Below are positions 53,425 through 62,633 of a stretch of 64,000 nt of DNA, piece after piece. The position numbers were made by a program, and so were the translations under genes. Within the stretch, counting starts at the first letter, position 1, and the number at the start of each line of letters is the position of its first letter. A model generated the notes under the pieces. That model was not told the DNA's origin. It was given only the letters and a program-made list of their open reading frames with translations, and ran no database searches. This DNA is from Megamonas sp. UBA1796 (GTDB lineage: Bacteria; Bacillota; Negativicutes; Selenomonadales; Selenomonadaceae): positions 91,010 to 155,009 of the forward strand of contig DCFU01000034.1 in NCBI GenBank assembly GCA_002319795.1. The letters run 5' to 3'.

Positions 53425-54090
53425 ATGACAATATGGAAATCAGAAACAGAAATGTTCCAGATTATGAGAGAAAAATTATATACACCGGTAGTAGGAGATA
53501 TTCTGGATGGTATGGGATATTATCATCAATTCCTGCCGGCAGATATCCGTCCGATTAAGCAGGGATACAAGCTGGCCGGTAAAGCCATGACGGTTCTTAT
53601 GATCGATGTGTTCGGTCCGCCAAAGAAGCCCTTTGGACTGCTTACCGAAGCGTTGGACCAATTGCAGGAGAATGAAATTTATATCGCGACAGGCGGACTC
53701 AAACGCTGTGCCTATTGGGGCGAACTGCTCACAGCAACAGCGCGTGTACGCGGGGCTGCTGGAGCTGTTCTGAATGGCTGGCATAGGGATACGCCGCAGG
53801 TACTTGAGCAGGAGTGGCCGGTCTTCAGCTGCGGATGCTATGCGCAGGATTCATCCGTGAGGACACAGGTCGTAGATTTCAGATGCCCTATTGAGATAGG
53901 ACAGGTTACGATACAGGATGGCGATCTGGTTTTTGGAGATATAGATGGCGTGCTGATCATCCCGCGGGCCATTGCGGATGAGGTGCTGGAAAAAGCTTTG
54001 GAAAAGGCTTCTGGTGAGAAAAAGGTGCGCAAAGCCATTGAGGAAGGCATGCCGGCAACAAAAGCTTTTGAGGTTTTTGGTATCTTATGA
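53425..54090 (+). CDS. RraA-like / HMG-aldolase-family protein
   Basis: 221 residues. GAAGAVLNGWHRDTPQV matches the conserved G-x-x-x-x-V-x-x-G-x-x-R-D region of class II HMG/CHA aldolases and RraA, with the catalytic Arg-Asp retained; VFGDIDGVLIIPR is the other family block. RraA-like proteins in sugar-acid operons often act as pyruvate-type aldolases or oxaloacetate decarboxylases. Here it is the only candidate for splitting a 2-keto-3-deoxy acid, since no kdgK/kdgA is present. This role is inferred. Confidence 0.82.
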   Translation: MTIWKSETEMFQIMREKLYTPVVGDILDGMGYYHQFLPADIRPIKQGYKLAGKAMTVLMIDVFGPPKKPFGLLTEALDQLQENEIYIATGGLKRCAYWGELLTATARVRGAAGAVLNGWHRDTPQVLEQEWPVFSCGCYAQDSSVRTQVVDFRCPIEIGQVTIQDGDLVFGDIDGVLIIPRAIADEVLEKALEKASGEKKVRKAIEEGMPATKAFEVFGIL

Positions 54091-54106
54091 ATTGGGGGCT
54101 GGAACC

Positions 54107-54433
54107 TTGAATGGAAAGGCATTCCAAATAGAAAAACAGGATAATGTCGCGATAGCTTTGTCAGAGCTGCAGCCAGGACTGGTGAATATCATAGGGGCAC
54201 AATGCAAAGAACTGGAAATTTCTATGCGAATTTCCGAAGGACATAAATTTGCTTTATATGATATCAAGGCAGGTACAGCAATTATAAAATATGGTGTATG
54301 CATAGGCGTAGCAACACGGGATATCGTTGCAGGCACATGGGTCCATCTGGATTGTATGAAAAGTCTGTTTGATGAGCGGTCTTCTCATTTGGATGCGGTA
54401 ACAGGAAAGCCGAAGGATATCAAATACGAATAG
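54107..54433 (+). CDS. UxaA-family dehydratase, small (SAF) subunit
   Basis: 108 residues, one SAF domain (LYDIKAGTAIIKYGVCIGVATRDIVAGTWVHLDCM), equal to the N-terminal domain of altronate and galactarate dehydratases. The start is TTG 54107, eight bases after GGGGG at 54094; the frame is open further upstream inside the RraA-like gene but has no SD there. Ten bases separate it from the large subunit. In E. coli UxaA both parts are one chain, here they are split as in SuyAB. Confidence 0.85.
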   Translation: MNGKAFQIEKQDNVAIALSELQPGLVNIIGAQCKELEISMRISEGHKFALYDIKAGTAIIKYGVCIGVATRDIVAGTWVHLDCMKSLFDERSSHLDAVTGKPKDIKYE

Positions 54434-54442
54434 GAGCATAAA

Positions 54443-55657
54443 ATGGATTTACAGGAAATAACCTGGAAGGCTTTTTACCGGAAGGATGGGAAAAAAGGAA
54501 TCCGTAATAAAATACTGGTTATATATACGGTTGAATGTGCGAGCTTTGTAGCGAAAGAAATCGTAAGCAAAGCAGAGGAGCCTGAGGTAGAAGTCATTGG
54601 CTTTAGCGGCTGCACAGACAATGCATATGCTATACGTCTATTGATTGCTTTAATACGCCATCCGAATGTCGGGGCTGTGCTGGTTGTGGGGCTCGGCTGC
54701 GAATATGTACAGCCGGAATGGCTGGCAGATGTTGCCCGTGAAGCCGGAAAGCCTGCCGTATGGTTTTATATACAGGAGCAAGGTGGAACGAAAAAAAGCA
54801 TTCTTTTGGGAATCCAACTGGTAAAAAAGCTGAAGGATAGATTACAGAGTCCAAAAACAGTGTCTATGGGATTTCAAGATCTGGTTGTAGGCGCTGAATG
54901 CGGCGGCAGTGATTATACAAGCGGCTTGGCAGGAAATGTTGTTGTCGGACATTTTTTTGATGCCTTGGTCGATGCCGGGGGCACAGCTGTTTTTGAGGAA
55001 ATTGTTGAAGCAATAGGCCTGGTCGGGCTGCTGACCAGGCGGGCAGCTACGCAAAAAGCTGAACAAGAGATTGCTTCGACATACGAGAAGGCTCTGGAGT
55101 ATTGTAAGGCTGTAAGGCAATATTCTGTCAGCCCGGGAAATTTCGCAGGGGGTTTGTCGACTATCGAAGAGAAAAGTATGGGGGCTGTCATCAAGAGTGG
55201 GAGCCGGCCGATTCAGGGCGTATTGAAAGTGGGGGCGCCTCCTGCAAGACATGGACTTTGGCTTTTGGATACCACGCCGGATCCTCATTGGATGCAGTTC
55301 GGCATAACGAATCCCAACGATAATGAAGGGATTATGGATTTGATTTCTTGTGGTGCACATCTTGTGTTTTTGGTAACCGGACGTGGAAATGTGGTCGGTT
55401 CGGCAGTAGCACCGGTCATCAAGATTACCGGTAACAGCAGGACATATCTTTCTTTGCAGGATGATATAGACTTTGATGCCGGGCAGGTTTTGTCAGGTCA
55501 ATGTTCGCAGGAAGCGCTGGTACAGCAGCTCTTCACTATGGTCGGGAACGTGGCGGCCGGTTCATATACGAAGAGTGAAATGCTGGGGCACAAGGAATAT
55601 TTTATCCCTTACAAATACCAGGAAAAAGATGTTGTTATGAGACCCTGTAAATTATAA
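54443..55657 (+). CDS. UxaA-family dehydratase, large subunit
   Basis: 404 residues, the C-terminal catalytic part of altronate/galactarate-type dehydratases: GFSGCTDNAYAIRLL, VGAECGGSDYTSGLAGN, SPGNFAGGLSTIEEKSMGAVIKSG and FLVTGRGNVVGSAVAPVIKITGN. These enzymes bind iron and remove water from a hexonate to give a 2-keto-3-deoxy acid. Partner of the small SAF subunit upstream. TAGGAG precedes ATG 54443. The operon thus holds two unrelated dehydratases. Confidence 0.9.
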   Translation: MDLQEITWKAFYRKDGKKGIRNKILVIYTVECASFVAKEIVSKAEEPEVEVIGFSGCTDNAYAIRLLIALIRHPNVGAVLVVGLGCEYVQPEWLADVAREAGKPAVWFYIQEQGGTKKSILLGIQLVKKLKDRLQSPKTVSMGFQDLVVGAECGGSDYTSGLAGNVVVGHFFDALVDAGGTAVFEEIVEAIGLVGLLTRRAATQKAEQEIASTYEKALEYCKAVRQYSVSPGNFAGGLSTIEEKSMGAVIKSGSRPIQGVLKVGAPPARHGLWLLDTTPDPHWMQFGITNPNDNEGIMDLISCGAHLVFLVTGRGNVVGSAVAPVIKITGNSRTYLSLQDDIDFDAGQVLSGQCSQEALVQQLFTMVGNVAAGSYTKSEMLGHKEYFIPYKYQEKDVVMRPCKL

Positions 55658-55752
55658 GAAATATATGCAACAGTAAACGAAAGCAAGGCATCCTGCTGTT
55701 TATAAAAGAAACTTTCAGCAAACATAAAAGCATGGATAAAAGGAGTGAACAG

Positions 55753-56517
55753 ATGATGGAAAATATATTTTCACTGCGTGGACGTACGGCAGTTATTACC
55801 GGTGGGCTTAGCGGACTGGGTCTGGCTATGACAGAGTGTATGCTTGCCGCAGGAGCAAGAGTGGTTGTTGTCAGCAGTAACTCAGAAAAAATTTTCGTAG
55901 AAAAAGAGAAAATCTATGGGGACAGGTTATCCTATTATAAATATGATATTACGGATACAGAACACATACAGGATCTTGTTGAAAGAATTCTGCAGGAGCA
56001 AGGGCCAATTCAGATTCTATGCAATAATGCGGGGAATCATTGTAAGAAAAAGATAGAGGATATGACGGTAGAGGATTTCACGAGGGTTTTGGATGTACAT
56101 TTGGTGGGGGCTTTTGCACTGACGCGTGCGTTCGTACCGCATATGAAACAACAGCAGGCAGGAAATATAATTTTTATTGCCAGTATGACAAGCTTCATCG
56201 GACAGCCATACATAACCGGATATGCTACAGCAAAGGCTGGATACCTGGGTATGGTACATACATTGGCGACAGAGCTGGGTGAGTCCGGTATCCGGGTAAA
56301 TGCAATTGCCCCGGGATGGATAGACACGGCGATGTTCCGTAAAGCTACAGAGCATGATCCGCAAAGGAAAGCGAAGATATTTGGACGTATCCCTATGAAT
56401 AAAGTGGGTACGCCGGAGGATATAGGCTGGGCTGCAGTTTATCTATGCAGTGACGCAGCCCGCTACGTATCAGGGATCTGCCTGCCTGTCGATGGTGGCG
56501 CACTTATAGGATTTTGA
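55753..56517 (+). CDS. Short-chain dehydrogenase, second copy (KduD/IdnO-like)
   Basis: 254 residues. TGGLSGLGLAM cofactor site, NNAGN, FIASMTS catalytic Ser region and YATAK (Tyr-x-x-x-Lys), ending GICLPVDGGALIGF. Paralogue of the SDR at 49830 but only moderately similar. ATG 55753 follows AAAGGAG with 7 bases; the ATG at 55732 has no SD. A second oxidoreductase fits a pathway with two epimeric substrates. It lies 95 bases after the dehydratase gene, a larger gap than elsewhere in the operon. Confidence 0.87.
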   Translation: MMENIFSLRGRTAVITGGLSGLGLAMTECMLAAGARVVVVSSNSEKIFVEKEKIYGDRLSYYKYDITDTEHIQDLVERILQEQGPIQILCNNAGNHCKKKIEDMTVEDFTRVLDVHLVGAFALTRAFVPHMKQQQAGNIIFIASMTSFIGQPYITGYATAKAGYLGMVHTLATELGESGIRVNAIAPGWIDTAMFRKATEHDPQRKAKIFGRIPMNKVGTPEDIGWAAVYLCSDAARYVSGICLPVDGGALIGF

Positions 56518-56588
56518 TTCCTTCGTAATCTGTACTGGCATGGGGGAAATACGGCAGTAGACAAATCAAATCCATCCGGCTTTAGCAG

Positions 56589-56635
56589 TGCAGCCCCTGT
56601 ATGTATCCGTGGATACATACAGGGGCTGCACTTTT
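56589..56635. terminator. Strong hairpin terminator after the sugar-acid operon
   Basis: A perfect 20-bp stem (56589-56608 with 56611-56630) and 2-base loop, followed by CTTTTC. A second, weaker hairpin follows at 56706-56733 (AAGAGTCCA with TGGACTCTT), which could serve the convergent minus-strand IIA gene. Confidence 0.8.
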
Positions 56636-56856
56636 CATATTTATGCAAGTTTTATGTCGTCAAACACGCAGGAGAAGATTCTACAGGCAGGGCTGATTCC
56701 ATGAAAAAGAGTCCAACATGATTGTGGACTCTTCATAAGAAATTCATTTTTTATTTTGGAAAAGCAACAGCTGCATAGAGCTAGAAACTAAATTTGTATC
56801 TATGAGAACCTGTAGATGGCTTGGTTACTATAAACAACAAGCGGTTCAAATCTATT

Positions 56857-57333
56857 CTACAGGGAAAATTGCAGTACGGTATCGGCGCCGGCGACAACTT
56901 TTGTTCCAGCGGCTTTTATCTGTAAGGCTTGTACTTTGTCATAGTTTACGATGAGAATCGGAGAAATGAGATTGATTTTTTTCTTTTTCAGCAACGGCAG
57001 ATCCAGCTTTAATATAGGAGTGCCTGCGGTCACATATTCACCAGGTCTGTGCAGCGCAAAAATACCGATTCCGTTCATAATGACTGTATCAAGTCCTATG
57101 TGTACAAGAATCTGTACGCCTTCAGACGTTGTAATTGCAAAGGCATGTTTTGTATCAAAGAAAAGTGTAATTTGCCCGTCGCAGGGGGCCAGGACTTCAT
57201 CGCTATTAGCGAGAATAGCCAGACCATCGCCCGTAAGCCTTTCCGAAAAGACAGGGTCTGGGACTTTTGAAAGTTCGATGATTTTGCCGGAAATCGGCGC
57301 ATGAATTTCATACATTTGCTTGGCGGTACTCAT
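56857..57333 (-). CDS. PTS glucose-family IIA protein (EIIA-Glc type), stand-alone
   Basis: 158 residues, all-beta EIIA-Glc fold. Phospho-site His78 in LVHIGLDTV and the partner His63 in KHAFAI are present, with the N-terminal APISGKIIELSKVPDPVFSE block. As a stand-alone IIA it may serve a IIBC encoded elsewhere or act as regulator, as Crr does in enterobacteria. Third IIA protein in about 10 kb, again without IIB/IIC. Start is uncertain because no clear SD is seen upstream. Confidence 0.88.
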   Translation of the reverse strand: MSTAKQMYEIHAPISGKIIELSKVPDPVFSERLTGDGLAILANSDEVLAPCDGQITLFFDTKHAFAITTSEGVQILVHIGLDTVIMNGIGIFALHRPGEYVTAGTPILKLDLPLLKKKKINLISPILIVNYDKVQALQIKAAGTKVVAGADTVLQFSL

Positions 57334-57455
57334 AAAGGATGCGCCAGGTGCACAAAACGGCGCACATTCACCGTCCTTTCCTTGATATTCGGGGGTATGG
57401 TTTGTTTCTCAAGTTACATTGTACAACGATACAGGCTTTACAGCAAGGCTTTTGT

Positions 57456-58562
57456 TCAGGGGATTTCCGGTATGGCCTGTGCAATTGACATATGGCGGAT
57501 AATCGAATTGATGCGGGAGTCCGTTTCCAATTCCTGTTTATGCAGAGTTTCCGCAATTTCAAGTTCTTCCTGATTCTGGTTGAGGATTCCGGTTGCAAAA
57601 TGATGCCAGGCTTCGTTTGTAAAATCAGTCGATTGCTGGCGCATGGCACTCAGATATTTGGCCCCTGGGGGAACCTCGATATCATCGAGAGCTTGCTGTC
57701 TTTTTGTGAGTGTGGCAATCACTTCATTTTCCAAAAACGTTGAGATACTGGCACGCTGCTCCTGGGAAAATTGGCCGTGGCTCGTCTGTATCAGTGTATG
57801 AAACTTATTTTGTTGTTTTTGTAATTCCTTGTTATAAGAATCAACAATAGGCTTCGTTGCAGCAATATAATTGGCAATATCATTGTTCTGCAGGGGAACT
57901 ATGGTATCCAGATAAGCCCGGTAATTTTTTATGGAAGTGACTTGCCAGTGTCCGTCATCGGCCTGCTCCATGCCAACCTGCAGTGTGAATGGCGTCTGTG
58001 TATAGGCATCACGTATTTCTATTTCGGCGGAAGCAGCCTGCCCGTTGCGATGTACTTTACCAGTTGTTATGATTTCTGTATTGCGGATTTGGGAGCGCTC
58101 CAGAATACGTTCATAGTCAATACCAAGCTGGCGTCCCTTGAGTATATCGGAACCCTCAGGCATGAGCCATTCCCCGGAGGCGACACGCCGCAGAATCGTT
58201 TCGGTCGTTCCCGCTGTTATTTGCGGCTTGACAAGAACATAGAAATTATCAAAGAGGTTTCGTGTTTGCTGTGTCAGTGTTTTGTCATAAGTGAAAAAAT
58301 CTACGGTGAGGTCGTCATAAGCCTTGCTTGTAAGCTTATCCAGATTGATATAGCGCTCAAAGGTGCTGCGATCTTTGTCCGTCACGGAAGCTTGCAGCTC
58401 ATTTAAGGCATATTCGGGGGTATGGGCATAAATAAAAAAATACCATAGCCAGGTGCCGAGCAATATGGTAAAGAAGGCGATCAGCAGCCATAGATCTCTT
58501 TTTTGTCTATGACGACGCTGCTTGTTTTGTTCCAATCGGGATTGCCAGGTTTGATTATCCAT
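57456..58562 (-). CDS. Membrane-anchored DUF2939-like protein
   Basis: 368 residues. A basic N-terminal tail (KQRRHRQKRD), one transmembrane segment at about 25-45, and an extracytoplasmic part. TPEYALNELQASVTDKDRSTFERYINLDKL resembles the start of DUF2939 domains (residues about 49-78). The C-terminal third is rich in Gln and charged residues and is probably helical or coiled. Function unknown. GGAG lies before the start. Monocistronic. Confidence 0.65.
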   Translation of the reverse strand: MDNQTWQSRLEQNKQRRHRQKRDLWLLIAFFTILLGTWLWYFFIYAHTPEYALNELQASVTDKDRSTFERYINLDKLTSKAYDDLTVDFFTYDKTLTQQTRNLFDNFYVLVKPQITAGTTETILRRVASGEWLMPEGSDILKGRQLGIDYERILERSQIRNTEIITTGKVHRNGQAASAEIEIRDAYTQTPFTLQVGMEQADDGHWQVTSIKNYRAYLDTIVPLQNNDIANYIAATKPIVDSYNKELQKQQNKFHTLIQTSHGQFSQEQRASISTFLENEVIATLTKRQQALDDIEVPPGAKYLSAMRQQSTDFTNEAWHHFATGILNQNQEELEIAETLHKQELETDSRINSIIRHMSIAQAIPEIP

Positions 58563-58708
58563 GAAAATTCTCCTAAAAAAAATAACACTTTCTTATTATA
58601 CTATACTTGCCAGACAAGAAAAAGTAAAAACATGATACATTTTCTATACAAAAAGCGAACGTATATGCTAGAATATATGTATATTGGGGAGATTGCGGGG
58701 AAAAAGTC

Positions 58709-59167
58709 TTGAAATGGATCAATCATCAGATACTCACCGGCGTGGCTGTTTATACTGCAACAGGCAGTCTTTTGTTCGCGGCATATGGTATGGCGGGAGC
58801 TGTGCTGCCGGATAAGATGGAGGGGAATCCTCGCAATGCCAAAAATTATTGGCATTGGCGCAGCCGTCATCGTGGATGGTCGCACTGGCCGGTGCCGTAT
58901 CTTTTTGTTATTGCCTTCCTACTCGTTGTTGACCGGCGCAGTCTGGCAGCAATGGATATGTGGGATATGAGTCTCATTGGGATTTATATGATGATTGGGG
59001 CCTTGCTGCATATTTTGGAAGATGCCATATGTGGAAAAGTGCCGCTTCTGCAGTTATCGAAAAAAATTGGTATTCGCTTATTTGTGGTTGGTTCTTTTAC
59101 TGAATATTTTTTTTGTATAGCTGCGGTTCTCTGTATGTATATGCTCAAAGAAAGTGGTTTCTTGTGA
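58709..59167 (+). CDS. YdjM-like membrane-bound metal-dependent hydrolase family (DUF457)
   Basis: 152 residues with three to four hydrophobic segments. SRHRGWSHWP and GALLHILEDAICG carry the His/Asp residues conserved in the YdjM/DUF457 family, which is widespread and of unknown biochemical role; E. coli ydjM is LexA-regulated. The start is TTG 58709 after GGGGAAAA. No LexA/DinR box was recognised upstream. Confidence 0.75.
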   Translation: MKWINHQILTGVAVYTATGSLLFAAYGMAGAVLPDKMEGNPRNAKNYWHWRSRHRGWSHWPVPYLFVIAFLLVVDRRSLAAMDMWDMSLIGIYMMIGALLHILEDAICGKVPLLQLSKKIGIRLFVVGSFTEYFFCIAAVLCMYMLKESGFL

Positions 59168-59297
59168 ATGAGTGTGCTGCCGGGTGTGGACAGCACGTAC
59201 CATGTCTGATAAAATATAATCAATAAGAAAAAATAAAAAATACAATATAAAGAATAATAAACGAGTGATTTCCGGGGGAAAGGGGCGTTGTAGTTCT

Positions 59298-61205
59298 ATG
59301 ACGTATGCGAGCCAACAGGCACAAGGGAAAAAAAGCAAGGTTTTACGGCTTTTGGCAGAAAAATATCCCACGAAGGAATCGGTCTACACGAAGCTTATCC
59401 ATTTGCAGGCAATGCTGGTTCTGCCAAAGGGTATTGAACATTTTATGAGCGATCTCCATGGTGAATATGAATCTTTTTTTCATATTTTGAATAATTGTTC
59501 CGGGGTTATACGGGAAAAAGTGGACTATGTTTTTGGTGCCCGCCTCACCGATGAGGAAAAAGCGGAGTTCTGTACGCTTATTTACTATCCGAAAGAAAAA
59601 GTCGAGCGCATGCGTACTGAGAGGAAAAATACGCCGGAATGGTATCGCATACAACTGGCACGCTTGTTGGAGCTTTCCAAACTCATGTCGTATAAATATA
59701 CGATGGCGAAAATACGGAGTTTCATTCCCAAACGCTATGAGTCTGTTATACTGGAGCTCATGAATACGCGGCCGGAAGCAGATAATGCACAGTTCGTTTA
59801 TCACAAGCGATTATTGAATATGATTGTGCAGATTGACAGCGGGGCGGATTTTATCGAGGCGTTTACTGTGCTGATCAAGCGCCTGGCTGTAGAACATCTG
59901 CATATTGTAGGTGATTTTTTTGACCGTGGTAAACGCCCGGATGCAATTCTTGACATGCTCATGGAACGATCTGCACTGGATATTCAGTGGGGAAACCATG
60001 ATGTGCTTTGGATGGGTGCTGCTTGCGGCAGCGAGGCTTGCATAGCAAATGTAGTACGCAATAACCTGCGCTATAATAACACAGACGTGCTCGAAAAAGG
60101 CTATGCTATAGGGCTTCGGCCACTGTCGCTCTTTGCGTCACATATTTATCCGGATGAGAATCCACTCAAAGCGTCGGAAAAAGCAATTACGATGATTATG
60201 TTCAAGCTGGAGGGACAGGTTATCAAGCGGAATCTTTGTTTTCAAATGGAAAACCGGCTGCTGCTGGATAAGATCGATTATAAGTCTGCCTGCATAAATT
60301 TGCATGGCAAACGTTATGAGCTTAAGAGTCCTTATTTTCCCACAGTGGATCCCGCTGATCCGTATCGGCTTACGGAAGAAGAAGCAGCCATCATGCGGGA
60401 TCTTAAATCCTATTTTCTGGAAAGTGAGCCATTGAAACGGCATATTGATTATTTGTATAAAAAAGGAAGCATTTATACCTGCTATAATGAAAATCTTATT
60501 TTTCATGGCTGTATTCCGATGAATGAGGATGGCAGCTTCACTGAGGTTGTATTTGGCGGCAAGCCGTATAAGGGACGCGAGTATCTTGACTTTACTGATC
60601 GGTGCGCGCGCCGGGCATATGTCTATCATGATCAGGAATCACTGGATTTTATGTGGTACCTCTGGTGCGGGCGCTGTTCTCCCCTTTCAGGGAGAGAATT
60701 TAAAACATTTGAACGTGCCATGATAGAGGATGAGGATACCTGGAAAGAGCCGTCAGATGCATATTTTAAGCTTGTTGAAGATGAAGAAATCTGTGAGATG
60801 ATTTTAAAGGAATTTGAGCTGAATCCACAGCGCGGACATATTATAAACGGACATGTGCCGGTTAAAGTGAAAAAAGGGGAAAGCCCAATCAAGGCAGGCG
60901 GCAAGGCGATTGTCATCGATGGGGGATTTTGCCGTGCTTACCATAACAAAACAGGCATTGCGGGCTATACGCTTATTTCTAATTCCCGTGGCTTGCGCCT
61001 CTTGGAGCATCAGACCGTGGCGGATGTGCGTACGGCGCTGAAGGAAAATAAGGATATTGAATCCGTATCGGAAACCATTGAACTGCAATCCTGCCATACC
61101 ACTGTAGGAGATACGGACGAAGGAAAGAACATTCAGGAGGAAATCACAGATCTTTATAACCTGCTGCTGGCATATCAGAATGGTATTATGAAGCCACAGG
61201 ACTAA
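59298..61205 (+). CDS. fbp: Fructose-1,6-bisphosphatase, class III
   Basis: 635 residues, the length of Firmicute class III FBPases. Metallophosphatase motifs are in place: MSDLHGEYESF (Asp52, His54), GDFFDRGKRPD, WGNHDVLWMG and GHVPVK. The N-terminal MLVLPKGIEHFMSD and C-terminal HTTVGDTDEGKNIQEEI are typical. It makes fructose-6-phosphate in gluconeogenesis, expected when growth is on sugar acids or dicarboxylates. Start set at ATG 59298; GTG 59265 is an alternative. Confidence 0.95.
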   Translation: MTYASQQAQGKKSKVLRLLAEKYPTKESVYTKLIHLQAMLVLPKGIEHFMSDLHGEYESFFHILNNCSGVIREKVDYVFGARLTDEEKAEFCTLIYYPKEKVERMRTERKNTPEWYRIQLARLLELSKLMSYKYTMAKIRSFIPKRYESVILELMNTRPEADNAQFVYHKRLLNMIVQIDSGADFIEAFTVLIKRLAVEHLHIVGDFFDRGKRPDAILDMLMERSALDIQWGNHDVLWMGAACGSEACIANVVRNNLRYNNTDVLEKGYAIGLRPLSLFASHIYPDENPLKASEKAITMIMFKLEGQVIKRNLCFQMENRLLLDKIDYKSACINLHGKRYELKSPYFPTVDPADPYRLTEEEAAIMRDLKSYFLESEPLKRHIDYLYKKGSIYTCYNENLIFHGCIPMNEDGSFTEVVFGGKPYKGREYLDFTDRCARRAYVYHDQESLDFMWYLWCGRCSPLSGREFKTFERAMIEDEDTWKEPSDAYFKLVEDEEICEMILKEFELNPQRGHIINGHVPVKVKKGESPIKAGGKAIVIDGGFCRAYHNKTGIAGYTLISNSRGLRLLEHQTVADVRTALKENKDIESVSETIELQSCHTTVGDTDEGKNIQEEITDLYNLLLAYQNGIMKPQD

Positions 61206-61219
61206 TTTTTGCGATGTAA

Positions 61220-61264
61220 AAAAGGGTAAAGCGCCGTCGAAATGACGTGCGGCTTTACCCTTTT
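61220..61264. terminator. Bidirectional terminator between fbp and korC
   Basis: AAAAGGGTAAAGC pairs with the complementary arm ending at 61264, one bulge; A-run left, T-run right. Confidence 0.85.
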
Positions 61265-61278
61265 GTTTTATCTGAAAA

Positions 61279-61815
61279 TTATTTTACGGCTTTGCCAGCA
61301 GCGTCCCAGCCGACCTGGAGCGCCTGCATGTTCTTCTCCACCGTATGGGGCGGTACACGTTTCGCTACCGAGCTCTTGATGGTCTCGAAGTCCACAAGTC
61401 CCGTGATGCGTACGAGTGCACCCAAAGCTACGATGTTGGCGAACAGTGATTTGCCTACCTGCTCTACTGCCAGCTTCGTGATCGGGATACGGATCGTGTT
61501 CTTGAATTTCGGCGGTTCCGGTACCAGGTCTTCGTCCAGTACGAGGATACCGTCTTCATGAAGATCTCCGTAGTATTTTTCTGCCGCTTTCTGTGTCAGG
61601 GCCAGTACGAGATCCGGCTGTTGCACGTGCGGATGGTAGATCGGCGCATCATCGATGATGACTTCGGATTTGGAGGCGCCGCCTCTGGCTTCTGGTCCGT
61701 ACGATTGCGATTGTACGGCTTCTTTGCCTTCTTTTACGGCAGCTTCAGCGAAGATGATGGCCGCCGTGATGACGCCCTGCCCGCCGGAACCGGATAGTCT
61801 AAGCTGTTTTCTCAT
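61279..61815 (-). CDS. korC: 2-oxoacid:ferredoxin oxidoreductase, gamma subunit
   Basis: 178 residues. GSGGQGVITAAIIFAEAAV near the N-terminus and QSYGPEARGGASKSEVIID are the standard gamma-domain motifs of the POR/KOR family. Last gene of the delta-alpha-beta-gamma operon; overlaps korB by four bases. The complex oxidatively decarboxylates a 2-oxoacid (2-oxoglutarate most likely) to its CoA ester, or runs in reverse with reduced ferredoxin. Confidence 0.93.
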   Translation of the reverse strand: MRKQLRLSGSGGQGVITAAIIFAEAAVKEGKEAVQSQSYGPEARGGASKSEVIIDDAPIYHPHVQQPDLVLALTQKAAEKYYGDLHEDGILVLDEDLVPEPPKFKNTIRIPITKLAVEQVGKSLFANIVALGALVRITGLVDFETIKSSVAKRVPPHTVEKNMQALQVGWDAAGKAVK

Positions 61816-62633
61816 TTGTTTTTCCCTCCCGCGGTTTCGATGACGGCTTCGTAGGCGGTCGCATAATCCAGGCCGTCTTCTTTATAAAGTACGCCGATGG
61901 GGAATTTGTGTTCTTTTTTGTCTGCGGCGAGTTTGTCCCAGGCAGCTTTCATGACGGCGCTTTCCTGCATGTCTTTCATCATGTCAGCGGCTGAGCCCAT
62001 TTTGTTTTTGCGGCCGTAGGCGGTCGGACACTGTACCATGGCTTCGATAAAGGAGAAGCCTTGGTTGTCAAGCCCCTGGACAATCATGTCGGTGAGATGC
62101 TGGACATGGTAGGCCGTGGAACGCGCGACGTAGGTGGCGCCGGCAGCTTCAGCGAGGCGTGCGGCGTCAAAGGTGCGGTCTATGCTGCCGTACGGGGCCG
62201 TCGTCGCTTTTTTGCCGAGCGGGGTCATCGGAGAAGCCTGTCCGCCGGTCATGCCATAGATATTGTTGTTGAAGAGTACGACGGTGAGGTCGATGTTCCT
62301 GCGGCAGCCATGGATGAAGTGATTGCCGCCGATGGCTGTGCAATCGCCGTCTCCGGTGATGACGATGACGTTGAGTTCCGGGTTCGCGAGCTTGATGCCC
62401 GTAGCGAACGGGATGGCACGCCCATGCGCGGTGTGCAGAGTGTCAAAGTCCATGTAGCCGGAAGCTCTTGAAGAGCAGCCGATGCCGGAAACGATGACGG
62501 TGTTATCCTGGCTGAGGCCTTTCTTTTCGATGGCCTGTACGATTGCTTTCATGGCTATGCCATTGCCGCAGCCCGGGCACCAGAGATGCGGCAGGCGGTT
62601 CTGACGAAAATATTTTTCATAGGATCTTTCCAT
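61812..62633 (-). CDS. korB: 2-oxoacid:ferredoxin oxidoreductase, beta subunit (TPP-binding)
   Basis: 273 residues. WCPGCGNG with SGIGCSS supplies cluster-associated cysteines, and VITGDGDCTAIGGNHFIHGCRR...NNNIYGMTGGQ is the thiamine-diphosphate/Mg motif (GDG-x(about 25)-NN). The form TGGQASPMTP is the one seen in 2-oxoglutarate-type (Kor) enzymes. Its start shares a base with the korA stop (TAATG). Confidence 0.94.
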   Translation of the reverse strand: MERSYEKYFRQNRLPHLWCPGCGNGIAMKAIVQAIEKKGLSQDNTVIVSGIGCSSRASGYMDFDTLHTAHGRAIPFATGIKLANPELNVIVITGDGDCTAIGGNHFIHGCRRNIDLTVVLFNNNIYGMTGGQASPMTPLGKKATTAPYGSIDRTFDAARLAEAAGATYVARSTAYHVQHLTDMIVQGLDNQGFSFIEAMVQCPTAYGRKNKMGSAADMMKDMQESAVMKAAWDKLAADKKEHKFPIGVLYKEDGLDYATAYEAVIETAGGKNK

